64,000 nucleotides of DNA from Aplysia californica (GCF_000002075.1 NW_004797871.1:52641-116640); one strand, 5' to 3'; positions 1-13,832 are shown, counted from the first letter of the stretch. The notes: generated by a model not told the origin, from the sequence alone. Program-made: numbers and translations.

Positions 1-3000
1 CCCCAATCCTTTTCTCGATAAAACCTTGCGATACAGGTCCACAAGCTTGCCGGACCGGCACACACACAGAGAGACCTTGGCAGCTCAAAAGACCTTCATT
101 TCTCAATCTGAACCCACGATCTTGTTTCGTCCCCAAATAGCAGACACTCTCATCACAATCTCTCTGTCCCACTAACCAAGAACATTTCACGCACAGACAA
201 ATAAATGCGCTCTATCTCATTGCGGTTGCATTTAGTTTGACACAGGATTGACTTATGCCAGTTCCAACTATTCTGACTACCTTAGATCAGGGAACGAGTT
301 TTTCTGAGTAAAACAAAGCACGTCAACACAAAAACCATCGCCTCGTGCAACGCAACTGCAAAACATAAACAAGATAGAGGGAAAGATGTGAAGCAGGACC
401 AACCAGTGGCATCCTCCAGCAACACATTTTCGGAATGGGCCAATTTGGACAAAGTCTGATCGTTTGAAATAGAAAGTACACCACACTACGTTACAGACAA
501 CTTTTTTGCCTTTGTATCACAGAGTTGCGGCGAGCAGTCCCGGCATACAGTTCTTTGGGCCAAACTTGATTTTTTTTTTTTTTAATCAGAAAAGTATGGT
601 AATTTTAATTTCCCCATATTACGTTGATTCAAATGGCTATTGGACACATTCACGGAAAGGATGGCGGTGTAATACCTCAGCCCCTTAAAAAAAAGAAAGA
701 AAACAGACCACCCCCCCCCCCACACACATATATATATATATATATACACCAAAAAAAGAACCGCACCTCAATTGAGAACTAGGGAGTAGGTGGATGAAAA
801 AAGTGGACCTCTACAGAGATCAAAAGACACTCGAAAGAGAGACATGACCTTAACAGACATCCCAGAATCTAAGAACAGACGGGAAGAGATCGCAGCCAAA
901 GGAAAAGACAAGTCAAGGCCAGTCTAAAAAAAAAAAGAAAGTGTCGTAACAGAGAAGACATATTGTAAGCAAAAACTGAAGAGACACACAGTGGCACAAC
1001 AAAGTGCAGAACATCCTTTCCTCACATGTTCCCTCACCACCACTTTCTAGCTGGGATTGGCTTAATCAATCACTTGTTACATCATCATGGAAAATGAAAG
1101 AAGATGAAAACAGATCAAACACTATCATCTGTTATGACAGACCAGTGCCTACCATGAACACAGAACATAAAAACTACAGACAATACAGCACAAATTGTTA
1201 GCATAGATCAACGCCTACCATCATAACTGGAAGTGATCAGATAAAAAAAGACCAATGCGTCAGAATCATAAAGTTCAATCTTCTAGGTGTCTAGTTTTGA
1301 AAAATTTTACGTCAACATTTTTAAGTTTCAAAACACGCCAAGCTCTTTCGAAAGCAATTTCTTTGAATATCTCGATAACTACTCTGAATAATCTTACGAT
1401 TTTTATACAGCAGATAGAATATTTGGTTTCTAACCTCATGGTCTTAGTAACTCAAAATGGCCAAAAATGTCAGATAAAACTTTGTAATTCTAAGATAACG
1501 ATTTGTACTGGTGATTGTCTTATACAGAGGCCATTACAGCAAGTTCACTTGTACATGTAGGCACTAAAAGAAAAAATAGGCAAAGATAGAGTTTTCAAAA
1601 AGAATGAGCTCAAAGAAAAATACACTGGAAATAAAAAAATTAAATTGTATTCACCCTCGAAAAAATGTGTTGTTGCTCAATTAATATAAATCTCGCATTA
1701 GGAGTCAAAATTAAGCCAAGCTAGCCAGTCTTTATAAAATATAGACATGATTCTTATTCAAAAGACTAACAAAAAATAAACATTAACATTAGTAAGCTCA
1801 GAAAGCCATTATATTCTGAGGGTCACTGTTTAGAAAAACACAAGCCAAACAGACAAGTCATCTGTACGTAATTATGTCATACAACCTTCAATTTCTAGGG
1901 GAGCATGCTAGGATATCTCACTGGCGAGATAGACAAGCAAATTTACATTCTTCATTCAGCAACAAATAGATGCTTCCATATTGGGAATAGCCAAAAATAT
2001 GTTATAATGCAAATTATAAAACATTTTTATAACATGCTCCAAAGTTGTAAGTCTTCATGAGTGGGTGTGACTGAATGCAAAGTATGAACTTGCTAAAGAA
2101 ATCATTCTCAAGTTGTTTCAACCTTCTTAAAAAAACTTTTATTTCATTGTGTGCAACACATAACCAAACAAAAATAGCATACAACTGAGGTAATCTAGAC
2201 ACAGACAGAGAGCTTTTAAACACTGCACTAGAAAAGAATTTGGAGCTCAAGTCAAGAGCAATATACCAGAGAAACAGTGATTGTCACTTTACAAACTTAG
2301 TGCAAGGAAAAGGCAGTACAGTCAGAAACTGAGGGAAAGAAAGTAAGAAATATACAAAAATAGCATCATCCAAACAACTGCACACGTTAAAAAAGACCTG
2401 TATATAACTAAATTGTTAAAATTAAATTTCTATCATTCTATATAAACATCATTCTGATAGACGTGTCTACCCAGAAATAGAAATGCAGGCGACCTCCAGC
2501 TGATCACATAAGTGATATCAATAGTGGATGCAGTCAAAATTCTAATCATAACGAAAGGAAGGATGAACTCGACAGAACTTAAGGAAAATCTTCCAAACGT
2601 ATTTGTTTTGTCAGTATCAAATAAACTTTTGTATCTTAAAATTCAATAAGTCTGGTCTTGTTAAAGAAAAAAAGATGGGAAGTATTAAACACAACATTCG
2701 CCTTAGAAAAAAGTCTCCATTTTAGCAAAAATAGTATCATGAGACATTTTATAAAAATAAGGATATTTTCCCATACATTTTAAAACAGTAATCATGGACA
2801 TTGTCTGTTCTTTAATAGTCCTTAAAGCGTCATTTCTTATTAAATTAAAGTCCCGATTTTTTTTTTTTTACCTCAGTACCAAAACATATTTTGTTTATAA
2901 AGAGACATACCAAAAAAAAAAAGACAACATTTTCATGAGCTCTCTGCAATGGCACATAATGGAATTTATTTCTCCAGGTAACAGCATGTTGGGCAGTATC

Positions 3001-3400
3001 ATACAAGTCAGCAAGTACAGAACTTTGCTTTCCAGCTTCTATTACTTCAGCTTACCTTTTTATCTGCTAACACTGGGCAGCCAAAAATTGCAGAAAATCG
3101 CACAGGTTTTTAAGCCTATTGCTAAAAAGTTCAAAGGAGTTTTCCAAAACCTGTTACTTGGAGAATTGTGCAGGGACTTTCAGTATCGAGTATTTTTTCG
3201 GGTTGCACAGGTACCAACAAGAAATTTTTAGTATAATTTTAAGTAGTAGACCTCTTCCGTTAGCCAATTGACAAGACTCTTATTTCATCACCGTTGTGAA
3301 GCTGGCAGTACAATCTTTCCTTGTGCACTTCCACCATGTACTTTTCTTACCAGCCTGTAGTGAAAACCTCTGTGTAAGAGCCCTTTGCGTCCTTCCCGTC
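1..3400. other. AT-rich stretch without a supported gene
   Basis: No exon, RNA gene or recognised protein domain is visible. The longest open frame (2794-3231, plus, 145 codons) has no recognisable motif, is rich in Phe/Lys from T/A runs and is probably chance. A segment ending near 1555 resembles the right end of the short TIR elements at 15499 and 27418 (shared words GTGATTGTCTTA and GCCATTACAGC), so an old copy may lie at about 1440-1555. Confidence 0.5.
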
Positions 3401-3404
3401 ACCT

Positions 3405-4105
3405 TACATGACGATCAGTAAAAGCAAAACAGAGACGATGAAAATCAGCAGAACACCTGGCAATTTTAACATCACCATCTACGGAAATCCGCTGAAACAT
3501 GTCAGTGAGTTCAAGTATCTTGGTAGCATCTTTTCGGAAGACCGACGTCTCAACAAAGAAATTGAGACGAGCGTACAAAAGGCTAACAGCTTCAGCTACC
3601 AACTTGCCCCACTCCTCAAACATCCTAACATCCCCATTGAGACCAAAGCCAAGCTCATTAACTCTATCTTCATCCCCATCTTGACCTACCAGCGCCAGTC
3701 ATGGACCCTGACAAAAAGTCTGGAACGTAAGATAACCACCAGCAAGATGAGATGTCTAAGGAGAGCCGTCAACAAAATCAGATGGGATATGGGCAGAAAC
3801 AACAAGATCAGAAATGGTGAGAACAACAACTGACCTCCACTACATCCGAAGGCAAACAATCAGGTGGTTTGTGCATCTCACACGTATGGCACCTAACCAG
3901 CTTGCCAGTAAAGCCTACTACAGGAAAGTACCAGGGTACAAGGCAAGAGGAAGACCAAGAAAGACCTGGATCCAGGGTGTGAAGGATACCCTGAGAACAT
4001 TCAATATCCCACCCAGCCAGGCCATCAAACTTGCTAGAGACAGGAAGCTCTTTCTCCCTTCGACACTCTAGAGGTACAAGAGGACGGATAAAGTAAAAAG
4101 CTAAT
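3405..4105 (+). mobile_element. LINE (non-LTR retrotransposon) 3' end, 5'-truncated
   Basis: Two adjoining frames encode the C-terminal part of a non-LTR reverse transcriptase. The first (3408-3833) has the thumb-region signature EFKYLGSIFSEDRRL followed by KLINSIFIPILTY and the CLRRAVNK segment. The second (3814-4071) continues with WFVHLTRM, GRPRKTW and ends before a stop. The reading frame shifts between them at about 3800-3815, so the copy is not functional. The endonuclease and the catalytic RT core are missing, which is the usual 5' truncation of LINE insertions. The sequence after the stop is A-rich. Such ends are common in molluscan LINEs of RTE/CR1-like type, but I cannot assign the clade by eye. 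Confidence 0.85.
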
Positions 4106-5655
4106 AATACATTTAGCCTACTTACTTTCTGTTTTTTTCTGAGATAAACTCACCAGACGGTTTTCAGTGAACACTCAATCCACTAAACATGGTGAAGGTC
4201 AGGATTTTGATCTGAAAACAGCTACCTCATAATCGATACCACACTCAAAAACCTGCGCAATGTACCATACATAGGAAGGGTAGCTTATTGAGTAATCCGA
4301 TGCATAACAGGATAAAACCTGCGCAATTTTCCGTGCCCCCACTAACACCACCTTCAAAAGCTTGCTTCAACTTGTATGTGAGTGTGTTTCTTACTCTGAA
4401 TTGGACAGTTCATATAAATATATAAATTATATAAATATGTATAAGTGGCATCACAATCATGTAGAAAAGCCAATTTAAAAAAGATTTATAAATCATTCTC
4501 AGGCTTAATTCTTCACAGTAACAACTCATATCTCTTTCCATACACAACATTGGCTACAAAATGAACTAACCGATGCATTGAAAAGTCGCTATCCTGTTCC
4601 ACATAGACCAAGAACGAAAGGTCTCACTTAATCCATGAACAATTAAGCTTAGCATTTTATCAGTGTCATTCAACATTGTAATGTAGTCCATGATAAAATT
4701 ACACAAAAATGTAAATTAGTTCTAGTCTCATACCTCTTTTTAAAACAGTAACAGATTTAGACAAATTAAAACATGTTGTTACAACATGTTCTACCCGAAA
4801 TATAAAGTTTTTTGTTTAACCTGAAAACCTCGCATTTGGACATATAAACATGATGATGAATGACGATGACGATTTAAACATTAAAGCTAAAGCCAAGTCT
4901 ACAAGCCACAACTCTTGTTTAAAAAACGAGAACTGTTTTCTTTATTTTTTATTCAATTAGAAGGCATACCAGTCACAGAAAGCTTTTATAATACTACTTT
5001 GTCGTACAATTCATATTTAAACTAAAAGTTCCGTAAATACATTTAACTTCCACTCCATCAGTTTTTGTCTGCAGTCATATCACCATCAAAGCACTGTTTT
5101 TCATAACCTCTAACTTAAAACTAGAACTCATCAAATGAATATAAAAACAAATGAATAGATTGAGCCACCAATCTGAAGGGCCAAAAAGCAGATTACAAAT
5201 TACTAAAAGAGCTGGGTTTTTGCCAGCCACAGGTTGAGCTTGCAGGTTTAAATTTAGTCGGGTATTTCAGACATCTAAGAGTGGCAAGAAGTGTGTATAT
5301 ACATGGCCTATGAGTGTGTAGTATGTGATGTGTGCAGGGATGGCATGGGGGGGGGGGGCGAGGGTGGGAGGTTACATTTACGGGGAGGTAAAAGTAAAGG
5401 CAAGGGTGGTTTTTTTAAACTCCCCCCCTGACCTTCAGGGGGGCATGCCCCCCTGCGTTTCACAATGATTTGATGTTTTTGCAATTAGGATTGATATATA
5501 TTTACTCGAAAACAACTGATTTGCAAGGGTATTGGTGGCCATACGTGTGTGTGTTCTACAGCAAAAATTATGGCAGCTTAACCCTCAAATTACACCTGTG
5601 TGTGGGTGCATAATAAAAATAAAAATTTATCACAATGGTCAACACTTTTCCTTTT
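4106..5655. other. Intergenic DNA, no gene seen
   Basis: AT-rich sequence with no supported coding region. A short direct repeat (AAAACCTGCGCAAT) occurs near 4250 and 4315. A G run lies at about 5348-5359, and a small hairpin of C and G runs lies near 5424-5454. Confidence 0.4.
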
Positions 5656-5973
5656 GGAAGAGGCTAGCCGTACTTAAGTACGGGCAGACAGCCAGGTTAG
5701 CCGTACTTAAGGATGGCTAGACTGTCAGGCTAGCCGTACTTAATATTGATGGCTGAATTGTAAATGAAATTTTTAGTTTGCAATGCCTAAAGTATTTGTA
5801 TTTCAGACAAAACCAAAAGGTGCCTTTACTGATTTGCATGTATTTGAACCTGAATAATCACTTGATCTAGATCTGATGAGACCTGTGTACTTAACAGGTT
5901 TGAGTCGATAGGGCCAAACCTAGATCTAAGTACGGCTAGACTGGCCGTCTAGTAAGTACGGCTAGCCACTTCG
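5656..5973. mobile_element. Short element with inverted and subterminal GGCTAGCCGTACTTA repeats
   Basis: The left end carries three direct copies of G(G)YTAGCCGTACTTA (5662-5676, 5695-5709, 5728-5742). The right end carries two inverted copies, TAAGTACGGCTAGA (5927-5940) and TAAGTACGGCTAGCC (5953-5967). The outermost copies extend as an imperfect inverted repeat of about 20 bp (GGAAGAGGCTAGCCG against CGAAGTGGCTAGCCG). Terminal inverted plus repeated subterminal motifs suggest a non-autonomous DNA transposon. There is no coding capacity and I cannot name a superfamily. Confidence 0.5.
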
Positions 5974-6360
5974 TTTCCTTTTAACTAAATCTAAAATTAT
6001 AGGCCCTACCTATACAGAATGGTCTTCACTTTGTCATCTAGATCTAGATCTAGAAATCTAGATCTAGATCTAGAATCTAGACCTTTTTCAACATCCCACC
6101 AGATGCCTAGCGGCCTAGCTTTTAAATCAAGATCTAGAATCTAGATTAGAGGGCGTCCGCTATGCATGCCGCTGTCTTGACACTCCTACCGGCCGTACAA
6201 GCTCTAGATCTAGTTTGGTAGAACTACATCTAGATCTAGATGTAATGGCAGGAGAACAAAATTAAATCATTAAAATTTAATATCCACACAACTACAGTCT
6301 AGATCTAGAATCTAGATCTAAAATCTAGATCTAGATCTAGATCTAGATCTAGAATCTATA
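5866..6360. repeat. TCTAGATCT-rich low-complexity cluster
   Basis: Runs of alternating TCTAGA and AGATCT palindromes occur at about 5869, 6040-6080, 6200-6242 and 6296-6358. Related clusters recur at 43466-43485, 43960-43990, 44160-44345 and 62470-62490. The unit is CTAGAT, so every run is close to self-complementary. Confidence 0.7.
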
Positions 6361-6364
6361 GAGT

Positions 6365-8035
6365 CAAGAGCTGTACTGTACTGTAGGCAGTGGACAACGT
6401 ACAAAATTGTCCAGTTCTATACTTCAATGTCAACAATACTGAGAACACGCTATATTCTCTTTTAAAACGCGTCTTAACAATGTAAAAAACGAGAAATGTG
6501 AAGTAATGGCTTCTGAAATCTGAGCTGGGCCCGTTGCAGCGACATAAGGCACGTAAGATAAACATTACTGACAATGAATGACAACAATACCACGTCAAAA
6601 CAAAAGTAGATCGAGAATCTTGTACTATTATATTAGGCTAAACATTTTCACAAAATGCTTCGACTTTACAGCGGGAATCAGTCAAAACATATTTAATTTA
6701 ACCATACTACACCAAGATGACATTAAAATAACTTACTTGGTTTGCGTGTGTCTTGAAAAGTTCAAATCAGTTACAGGTGTAACAAGGTATCTCCGAGAGT
6801 CCAAACAATTTGGGTGACACACCTTCTCGCGAACCGACTACAACACTATTTCGTAGGTTGTCAGGTTTTTTGTACCCGACTAGCTATACGGGTACAACAA
6901 GCAGCCAAATTTTAGGCTCCTATAAATATGAGGTTAACTGACACAAATGGTCTATTCAAAAGCCTTTTTATCAATATAAAACTCTTAATATAAACGGATA
7001 TCTATAAATTCCTGTGATCATTTGCTGAAACCAAGACACATTCATACAAAGACTGTCTCCTAACAACTCGACAATTGAAATCGGAAGTATCCAATTTGGC
7101 CTACCATTTGAGGTTATGTTTAGGACTGGGCGAGGTCACGTTTCGTACTGCTGTTCCAGGATCCTGAAATACTCCTACGCACTTGTTACTTCGTTTCATA
7201 CCTCCCTTTTTTTTACTTTTGGGCACAATAGCTTTGGAGGCACTAGAATGCCAGCTGATGCTCAAGCTTTATAAACCCCAATATTAGCTGCTAATGTCAC
7301 TTGTTTTATTTTTGTTTCTTTGAAAATGCCGAGTAAAAACAGTGATTCCAGGGTCATGTCTCTATCAGTTTTGTTTGAGTGGCAAGGGAAACAATGACAA
7401 CAATTCAACGAATTCATATATTATGAATTGCTTCTCTCAGGTCAGAAAATATACAAAGTAAAGAACGGCCCTCGAAACCTGTTGGTTACAGTTTGAAGGG
7501 TTTGATTTGATGCCCCCCCCCCTCCCCGCCCCCAGGAGATAGACTGATCAATATATAATAATTATGTATAAGAAGACGGATACTTGGCAACTGAGAAAAA
7601 TAAAACGTCAATAGATCTTATATAATATGATGCATGAAACATCGCCAGAGCAGCTGGGATCCTCTGCTGGCATGGATTCAGACTGGTAAGCTGTTGCAAA
7701 GACAGAAAGGAGCATGAACATGTCTGTGAACTGCTTTATTTTGCGAATGATTCTGCAAATTGCTTGCTCGTGAGAATCAAGCATATGTTGCATAAATCTG
7801 TCCCTGTCGTTTTGTGCAAGAAAAATTCTGAAAGTATGCAAACTGAGCCCAAAAATGTGAAATTATGCGATTCTGTTAATTTCAACAAAGAATGATGAAG
7901 GAAAATTATCAGAAATTATGCAAAAAAAGACCAAATTTTGCTAAATTATGAGGCGTGCATAAAACCACGAGGACAGATATATAGAAAAGTGAGCTTCCAG
8001 CTTGACCCTGGCCATACACAGACTATCCTTTCTGA
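6365..8035. other. Intergenic DNA, no gene seen
   Basis: No supported gene. A small hairpin, TGTACCCG and its complement CGGGTACA, lies at about 6870-6896. C-rich runs lie near 7512-7533. Confidence 0.35.
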
Positions 8036-8090
8036 AATCAAAAGGCATGACACAACACTGAAAAATGTTGACTGCTTCAGATATCTGGGG
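8036..8090 (+). mobile_element. Possible tiny LINE RT fragment
   Basis: The plus-strand frame reads KNVDCFRYLG, which resembles the YLG thumb motif of LINE reverse transcriptases (compare EFKYLG at about 3510). Only about 18 codons remain before an AAG microsatellite. The assignment rests on that motif alone. Confidence 0.25.
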
Positions 8091-8184
8091 AAGAAGAAGA
8101 AGAAGAAGAAGAAGAAGAAGAAGAAGAAGAAGAAGAAGAAGAGGAAGAGGAAGAAAAGAAGAAGAAGAAGAAGAAGAAGAAGAA
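8091..8184. repeat. (AAG)n microsatellite
   Basis: About 31 AAG units with a few GAGGAA interruptions. The long poly-Arg, poly-Lys or poly-Ser/Leu frames it creates on both strands are artefacts. Confidence 0.95.
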
Positions 8185-8336
8185 ACATATGCGCATTTTG
8201 TGAACAGTAAGCTATCACTATCATCAAATGCCCGCATCGATACAGTAATAACACTAGATATGAATAAACTTGTATGTCATTTTGAAGTCTCGTCATGATT
8301 AATGAATTAATTGCGATTGCTTTAGTGGCGTTCGAA

Positions 8337-8338
<2 letters not shown>

Positions 8339-8407
<69 letters not shown>
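8339..8407. repeat. (GT)n microsatellite
   Basis: Uninterrupted GT dinucleotides, ending in three TTTG units. Confidence 0.95.
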
Positions 8408-8409
<2 letters not shown>

Positions 8410-9063
8410 TTTGTTTGTAGCGGTCTCCATCGAAAAACACTCCACATAAGAACGCGGTCCTCCACAGAACCGTTTTTTCGCCGTGTAAAGGAATAATTTA
8501 GGCCCTATTTAGGTTATGATAGTTTACACGCCAATATAAGAACCCGTCACAATTAAAAATCTACCTATAAAAATCAGAACCTAGATCAAGCTCAAGGAAA
8601 TACAATATGTTCTGATCTTCTTTACTGTACACAAACCCACTTTGCGCGGGTAGGGGTAATAATTATGAAAAGGAGTTGCTGTGTATTAGCCGACGATGAA
8701 ATCAATGTTCTGCATGCTCGCATAGCCACACATTGCTGTGCATGTGAGTATTCAAGTGAGCTGTCTTGCGGGTTAATCTACAACATAATAACTTGCTCAT
8801 CTCACGCGCTCGAAGGGTCTGATCATTTTCTTTTACACAAGATTGTCTATTCACGGCCACTTGTTCCCTTCTCTAAAACAGCTTTCTCACTGCTGGTACT
8901 GTTCCATAATAGGCTATTACATACGCGTGATGTAGCCTTTTCTGTCAAATCATGCATACATAGTGGTGGGGTAAGCGTCGTAAAATTCAAATAGAAACCT
9001 GAAGTTTCTTCTTCTGTTACTTGCACCCAAAATAACGAACCCCACTCAAATAAACGGCACAGT

Positions 9064-9240
9064 GTGGGTGGTTGCGGGTGCTCTGGTGTGGTTTGCTCCA
9101 TCTTTCCTACCAAACATCTATCGCCTTTATCTTCCCTCTTTTTATTTTGTGTTTGCTACTCTCTTGTAACACCTATAATCTTCGGCTCTTATATGAACTT
9201 ATTGTGTTGCGAGTGCCGTAAAATTCTTACCAAAACTAAA
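9064..9240 (+). repeat. 175-bp dispersed repeat, copy 1
   Basis: First of four same-strand copies (also 21818-21991, 22160-22340, 62629-62801). It begins GTGGGTGGTTG and ends GTGCCGTAAAATTCTTAC followed by an A-rich tail. Conserved internal words are TCTCTTGTAACACC and AATCTTCGGC. There is no coding capacity. It could be a SINE or the 3' end of a LINE; I do not recognise the family. Confidence 0.8.
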
Positions 9241-9475
9241 AACTGCTCAATACTATTAACATTTTTTTCAACCCAAAAAACAAAAACTTTTTATTCTCTC
9301 TGATTACCCACGGGCGTCAGTATCGCCCGAAGGCCATTGTTTCATCATAAATACAAGGATCATAAAAATTAAAGGTTAGGAAATGTCGAGTTGTGCCCAT
9401 TGAAATCCGCCCGGTCCGCCCAAAATGAGCTTCATTGCTTCCCGATGACCGATTTCGTGAAGCCCAGTTTGTAAC

Positions 9476-9478
<3 letters not shown>

Positions 9479-9562
<84 letters not shown>

Positions 9563-9592
9563 AACACACACACACACACACACCACTCACAC
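9479..9592. repeat. (AC)n microsatellite
   Basis: About 110 bp of AC repeats with one TAAACAC interruption. Confidence 0.95.
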
Positions 9593-10158
9593 ACGCGCGT
9601 GCGTTTTGGGCATGTACATGTACTTGAACATTATGTTATTCTCTTCCTTTAAAAAAAGCAGTCCTGTGTCAGCTTGTGTTATTTCTGTTTGGTAGAAAAT
9701 TCTCATACTTAATTACTTGTATTTGCGTCATTTCTGTATAGTAGAAAATCTCGATCTCTGCTTGCTTTATTCTTTTCTGTTTAAGAAGAAAATATTCATC
9801 TTTGTCTCTTCCATTTCTGTTTGGTAGAACATTTTCATGTTCGCTTGTGTCCTTTCTGTCTGGCAGGATTTAATCTGATTCTGTCTTTGATGGTACAACT
9901 CGTTCTATAAACGTTTCCTTTTCAATTGAGCCTGACCCCCAAACACTGGACTCATTGAGTTTTTATTAAACTAGACAGATATATAGAGACAATATATTAA
10001 ATTTTTTTTAAAAAAATCTTTAGGGATCATAACATGTGTTTCTCCACTGCAGGCTACACCACTTACTATGCTGAACGAACATTATTATTGGGCTCCTTTT
10101 TAAAAAAAAGAAAAAAAACACAGTTTTTAAACTTAAAGCAAAAGTAAAATTACCGGTA

Positions 10159-10634
10159 TGGTCGAGCCTGGCCAAGATGACCACTCATTGTCGAGGTCTA
10201 AAGTAGTCATCTCAGACAGTTCTGCCGTACGCTGAAAAAACACCTTTTTCTACAGCAGTTTCGGGACTTTAAAAAAAAGGCTCTTTGTCAGCGTACATGT
10301 AATCATTTTAAAAGGGTATTCTTCCGAAGTTTGATTTTTAATTTTTTTTTAAAAAACTAGTCATAGTTTCACTTTGATTTTTTTCACACAGGTTGAGTAA
10401 CTGATCAGGCTATCGATTTAGATTTAACTTATTTTTAAAAATGACGCTAAAGATGAAAAAAGGCATTTTGTCAGCTCAGGGTAGAGGTGGTCCTGCAGGC
10501 CATTTTGGCAGGCCTACATTGTTAAGAAAAAACAAAACGAAAAATAGGAGGTTGGGGGAGGGGGGTGGAGAGGGGAGTGGTTGTGTGTTCAAGGGATTGT
10601 CTAGGGCAGATGGTCGTTAGAGCAGGTTCGACTG
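10159..10634. mobile_element. TA-flanked TIR element (CAGTCGAACCTG family)
   Basis: Left end is TGGTCGAGCCTGGCCAAG after a TA; right end is GTTAGAGCAGGTTCGACTG before a TA, giving imperfect inverted termini. An internal block of about 150 bp (from GTCAGCGTACATG to CACACAGGTTGAGTAAC) also occurs at about 47150-47250. No transposase remains. The TA target and the CAGTC..CCTG end fit the Tc1/mariner-pogo group by general knowledge; the family is inferred. Confidence 0.6.
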
Positions 10635-10734
10635 TATACACATATATACATTCACAGATTTGATACACGCACATAAATGCACGCGACACTTTGACACGCA
10701 AATTTTTCCCGTAAATATTACTTTTAATCCAGCC

Positions 10735-10737
<3 letters not shown>

Positions 10738-10772
<35 letters not shown>
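10738..10772. repeat. (TA)n microsatellite
   Basis: About 16 TA units just upstream of a LINE fragment. Confidence 0.9.
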
Positions 10773-10773
<1 letters not shown>

Positions 10774-11239
10774 TTTTATTTTGTCCTTTCACGTGTTGAC
10801 TACTGCAATTCTTTGTTGGGACTCCAGAACCAAGCTGCTAGCATAATGTTAAAGAAATCTCTCAAAGAGCATGTAACACCAATGCAAATTCAACTACATT
10901 GGCTCCCGGTGAAAGCACGAATTCAGTACAAAATAATTGTTCTTTGTTTTAAGTGCGTCAACAACATCGCTTTGCCCGCTCATCTATGGGAGTCTACCAC
11001 TTTCACAAAATTCAAATCAGTATTTAAAACCCATTTGTTTCAATCCAGCTTCAGTCTTTAATTTCCGACATTCCCAATACAAATTATATTATTATGTCCT
11101 CTCATTATCTATTATGTTCTCCCACTATCGTTTATTCACGCTGTTCTGTTCTGTAACAATTTATGACTGTGTGATGTCATCAATGTGTACGAGGGTTTCT
11201 GGGTAAGTTTTGTGGGATTGTCTTTACTCAAGGATGTAT

Positions 11240-11414
<175 letters not shown>

Positions 11415-11523
11415 GACATTTAGCGATTCTTTGTGGAATGCCTATGTTCTTTGTTTGTATTATTATAGTACAGCACATTTAGCGATTCTTTGTGGAAATG
11501 CGCTACATGTATATAAATGCAAT

Positions 11524-11581
11524 TTATTATTATTATCATTATTATTATTATTATCATTATTATTATTATTATTATTATTAT
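11524..11581. repeat. (TTA)n LINE tail
   Basis: TTATTA units with occasional TCA, directly after AAATGCAA. This is the tail of the LINE remnant. Confidence 0.85.
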
Positions 11582-11585
11582 ACTA

Positions 11586-13767
11586 TGTGCAAATCTATAT
11601 GGTGTTGTCAGCAAAATGAGAGTTTGGCCCTATACTCATATAATTTGTCAGCCCAGTGTTCTTCTTCTCAATGCCTGCAAGCCAAGTCCCCAGACACAAA
11701 GAAAAGAACAAACTTGTGCTGCAAAAATCAAGGTTTATTAGCAGATATATATAACCTTCAATGTTAAAGACCTTCTGCATCACAGACAAAGATTACATTT
11801 ATAGCAAAAGAAAAAATCAAAATCAAAATTTCATTGAATGGACGGAGTAGGAATTTATGAGTAATACCCTTTTATGTATCAAAAAAAAAGGAAAACTTAA
11901 AGTTGACCCCAACGAAGAAATGGCATCATCGTAGAGAAAGTATTTAAGAGGTGCCAAGTTACGTTGCAAGTGGGCACACTGTGTAGATGGATGCACGCCA
12001 CTGTGCTGTACAAAGGCTGTTGGGACAATGAGGAAAACGTATCTCAGAGAGGCAGACGATCATTCAGATCAGGAAAGTATCAATCTGTTTTGAAATATTG
12101 TAATAACCACTTTTCAAACACAAAAGTAATAATAGTCAATAGTAATAGTATCAGTTATATAGGGCATATCCAAGCTCTACAGCAAGGTCTATGCACCGAT
12201 TCAGCCAACTGAATGCAGTTCCAGAACTACAGATACAGTACAAAGGCATTTAAGAGATGAAGAAGTTAATTAGGATAGGTTACCAAACAAAATGACTCTC
12301 AAAACAGAAGTTACTAGAAGATTATGTCTCAGAGCATCAGCCAGCCACCCGCAATAAGAAGATAGTTACATCTCAATTGCATGGCAGAACATACATTATG
12401 TCTAAAAATATGAACGGTACCTTTGGTAAGAAACTATCAACCTTTTGTTATCAGTAAATTGAGCTGAGAGGGGGGGAAAAAATCAAGCTTGTCAACAAAA
12501 TAGCTTTCAGTACTCAGTTCACATCCATTCAAATCATGGAATTCTTTGGTAAAGACATTCTCTGACATCCTAGCCCTAATTCTGGAGTTCATCAAAACAA
12601 GATTGCGTTGAAAGCGGAACACAACCAAAAAGCCATGAACCTAAAACAGTCAATGTGGCAAGAGAGTTAGCCTTATCCTACTCCAAACAGTTATAAGAAG
12701 TTGTGTTGTTCGCATGGTCAAAACATTTTTATAAAAATTATAAAACGGGGAAACCTAAAAAAAAGCAGTAGAAATCAACACACATAAATTTGAGAGTATG
12801 CAAACATAACGGGTCATTACATCTCTTTTCTCTGAATGTGAATTTCTAAGAATATTACTTGAAGGGGAAGGTCATTTTTGTTACAATCTATATATATATA
12901 TATGTATATGGGTGTATGTGTTTTTATGTGTATTTGTGAGCATATGTGTGCACGCACACAATCCTTTCCACTAAAAGAGAAACTATACACAATAATAACT
13001 ACCCATAATTAAGGATAACATATTATAGGAGTGTTCATTAACTCATTTTTTGTGCATCCACATAGAGTGCTGCTCAGTTTTTTCTCAGAGACATTTTAAG
13101 GACTTCAAAAAGATGACCTGTTTCAGCCACCCTTTTCAATCATTTTTTCTTTTGTGAGAGCATAGGCTCAAAAATCCTTCTCCATTCTTCCTAACACTCA
13201 CAGTAATCATTTAAACAAGACAACAAAGGTGAATTTGGACGTGTGGGTCTACTGTTTCCCATTTATTTACTGCTTTTTCCTTGCAAATAAATTTGGCAAT
13301 AAATTAAAGAGATAGGCTACAACTGTACACATCCATTTCATCATTTTTGAGAGTCGCAAAAGTACAGCTCATCAACTTTTCTTCTGTAGACAAAAGATGC
13401 TGTCTTCCAATAATTAATGTTGATCGAAAGGCGGCATCAGAACAATATATACACAACACAGTCCTATGGTAGAACAGCTTGACCATGAGATGAGTGACCG
13501 ATCCACTCAGACTCAAATAGAGATCTGGTCACGTGAAATTGAGAACTCTTTATTGAGACAAAAGGACAAATTACTGGACGGAACATCAATCAGAGCCTTC
13601 GATGAACAAGGCTTGATAATAATGGAAACTTGTGTCACCGTGAACTTGTGACCATGTAATATCTTAATCAACCTCTTACACCGTGTGAGGGTGAACTTTG
13701 AGCTTGGGAGGATAGGATAAGCATAATTACCAGGATAGGATCGGAATGTACTTTTGAATAAAGTTCT
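11586..13767. other. Intergenic DNA, no gene seen
   Basis: No supported gene. A motif GTTATATAGGGCATATCC near 12152 resembles the TTATATAGCGC segment common to LINE-derived repeats. A short TA run lies at 12888-12906. Confidence 0.35.
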
Positions 13768-13769
13768 CC

Positions 13770-13832
<63 letters not shown>

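Noticed and set aside
2794-3231. 145-codon open frame, plus strand
   Set aside because: Composition follows T/A runs, with no motif, no splice or start context, and no similarity I recognise.
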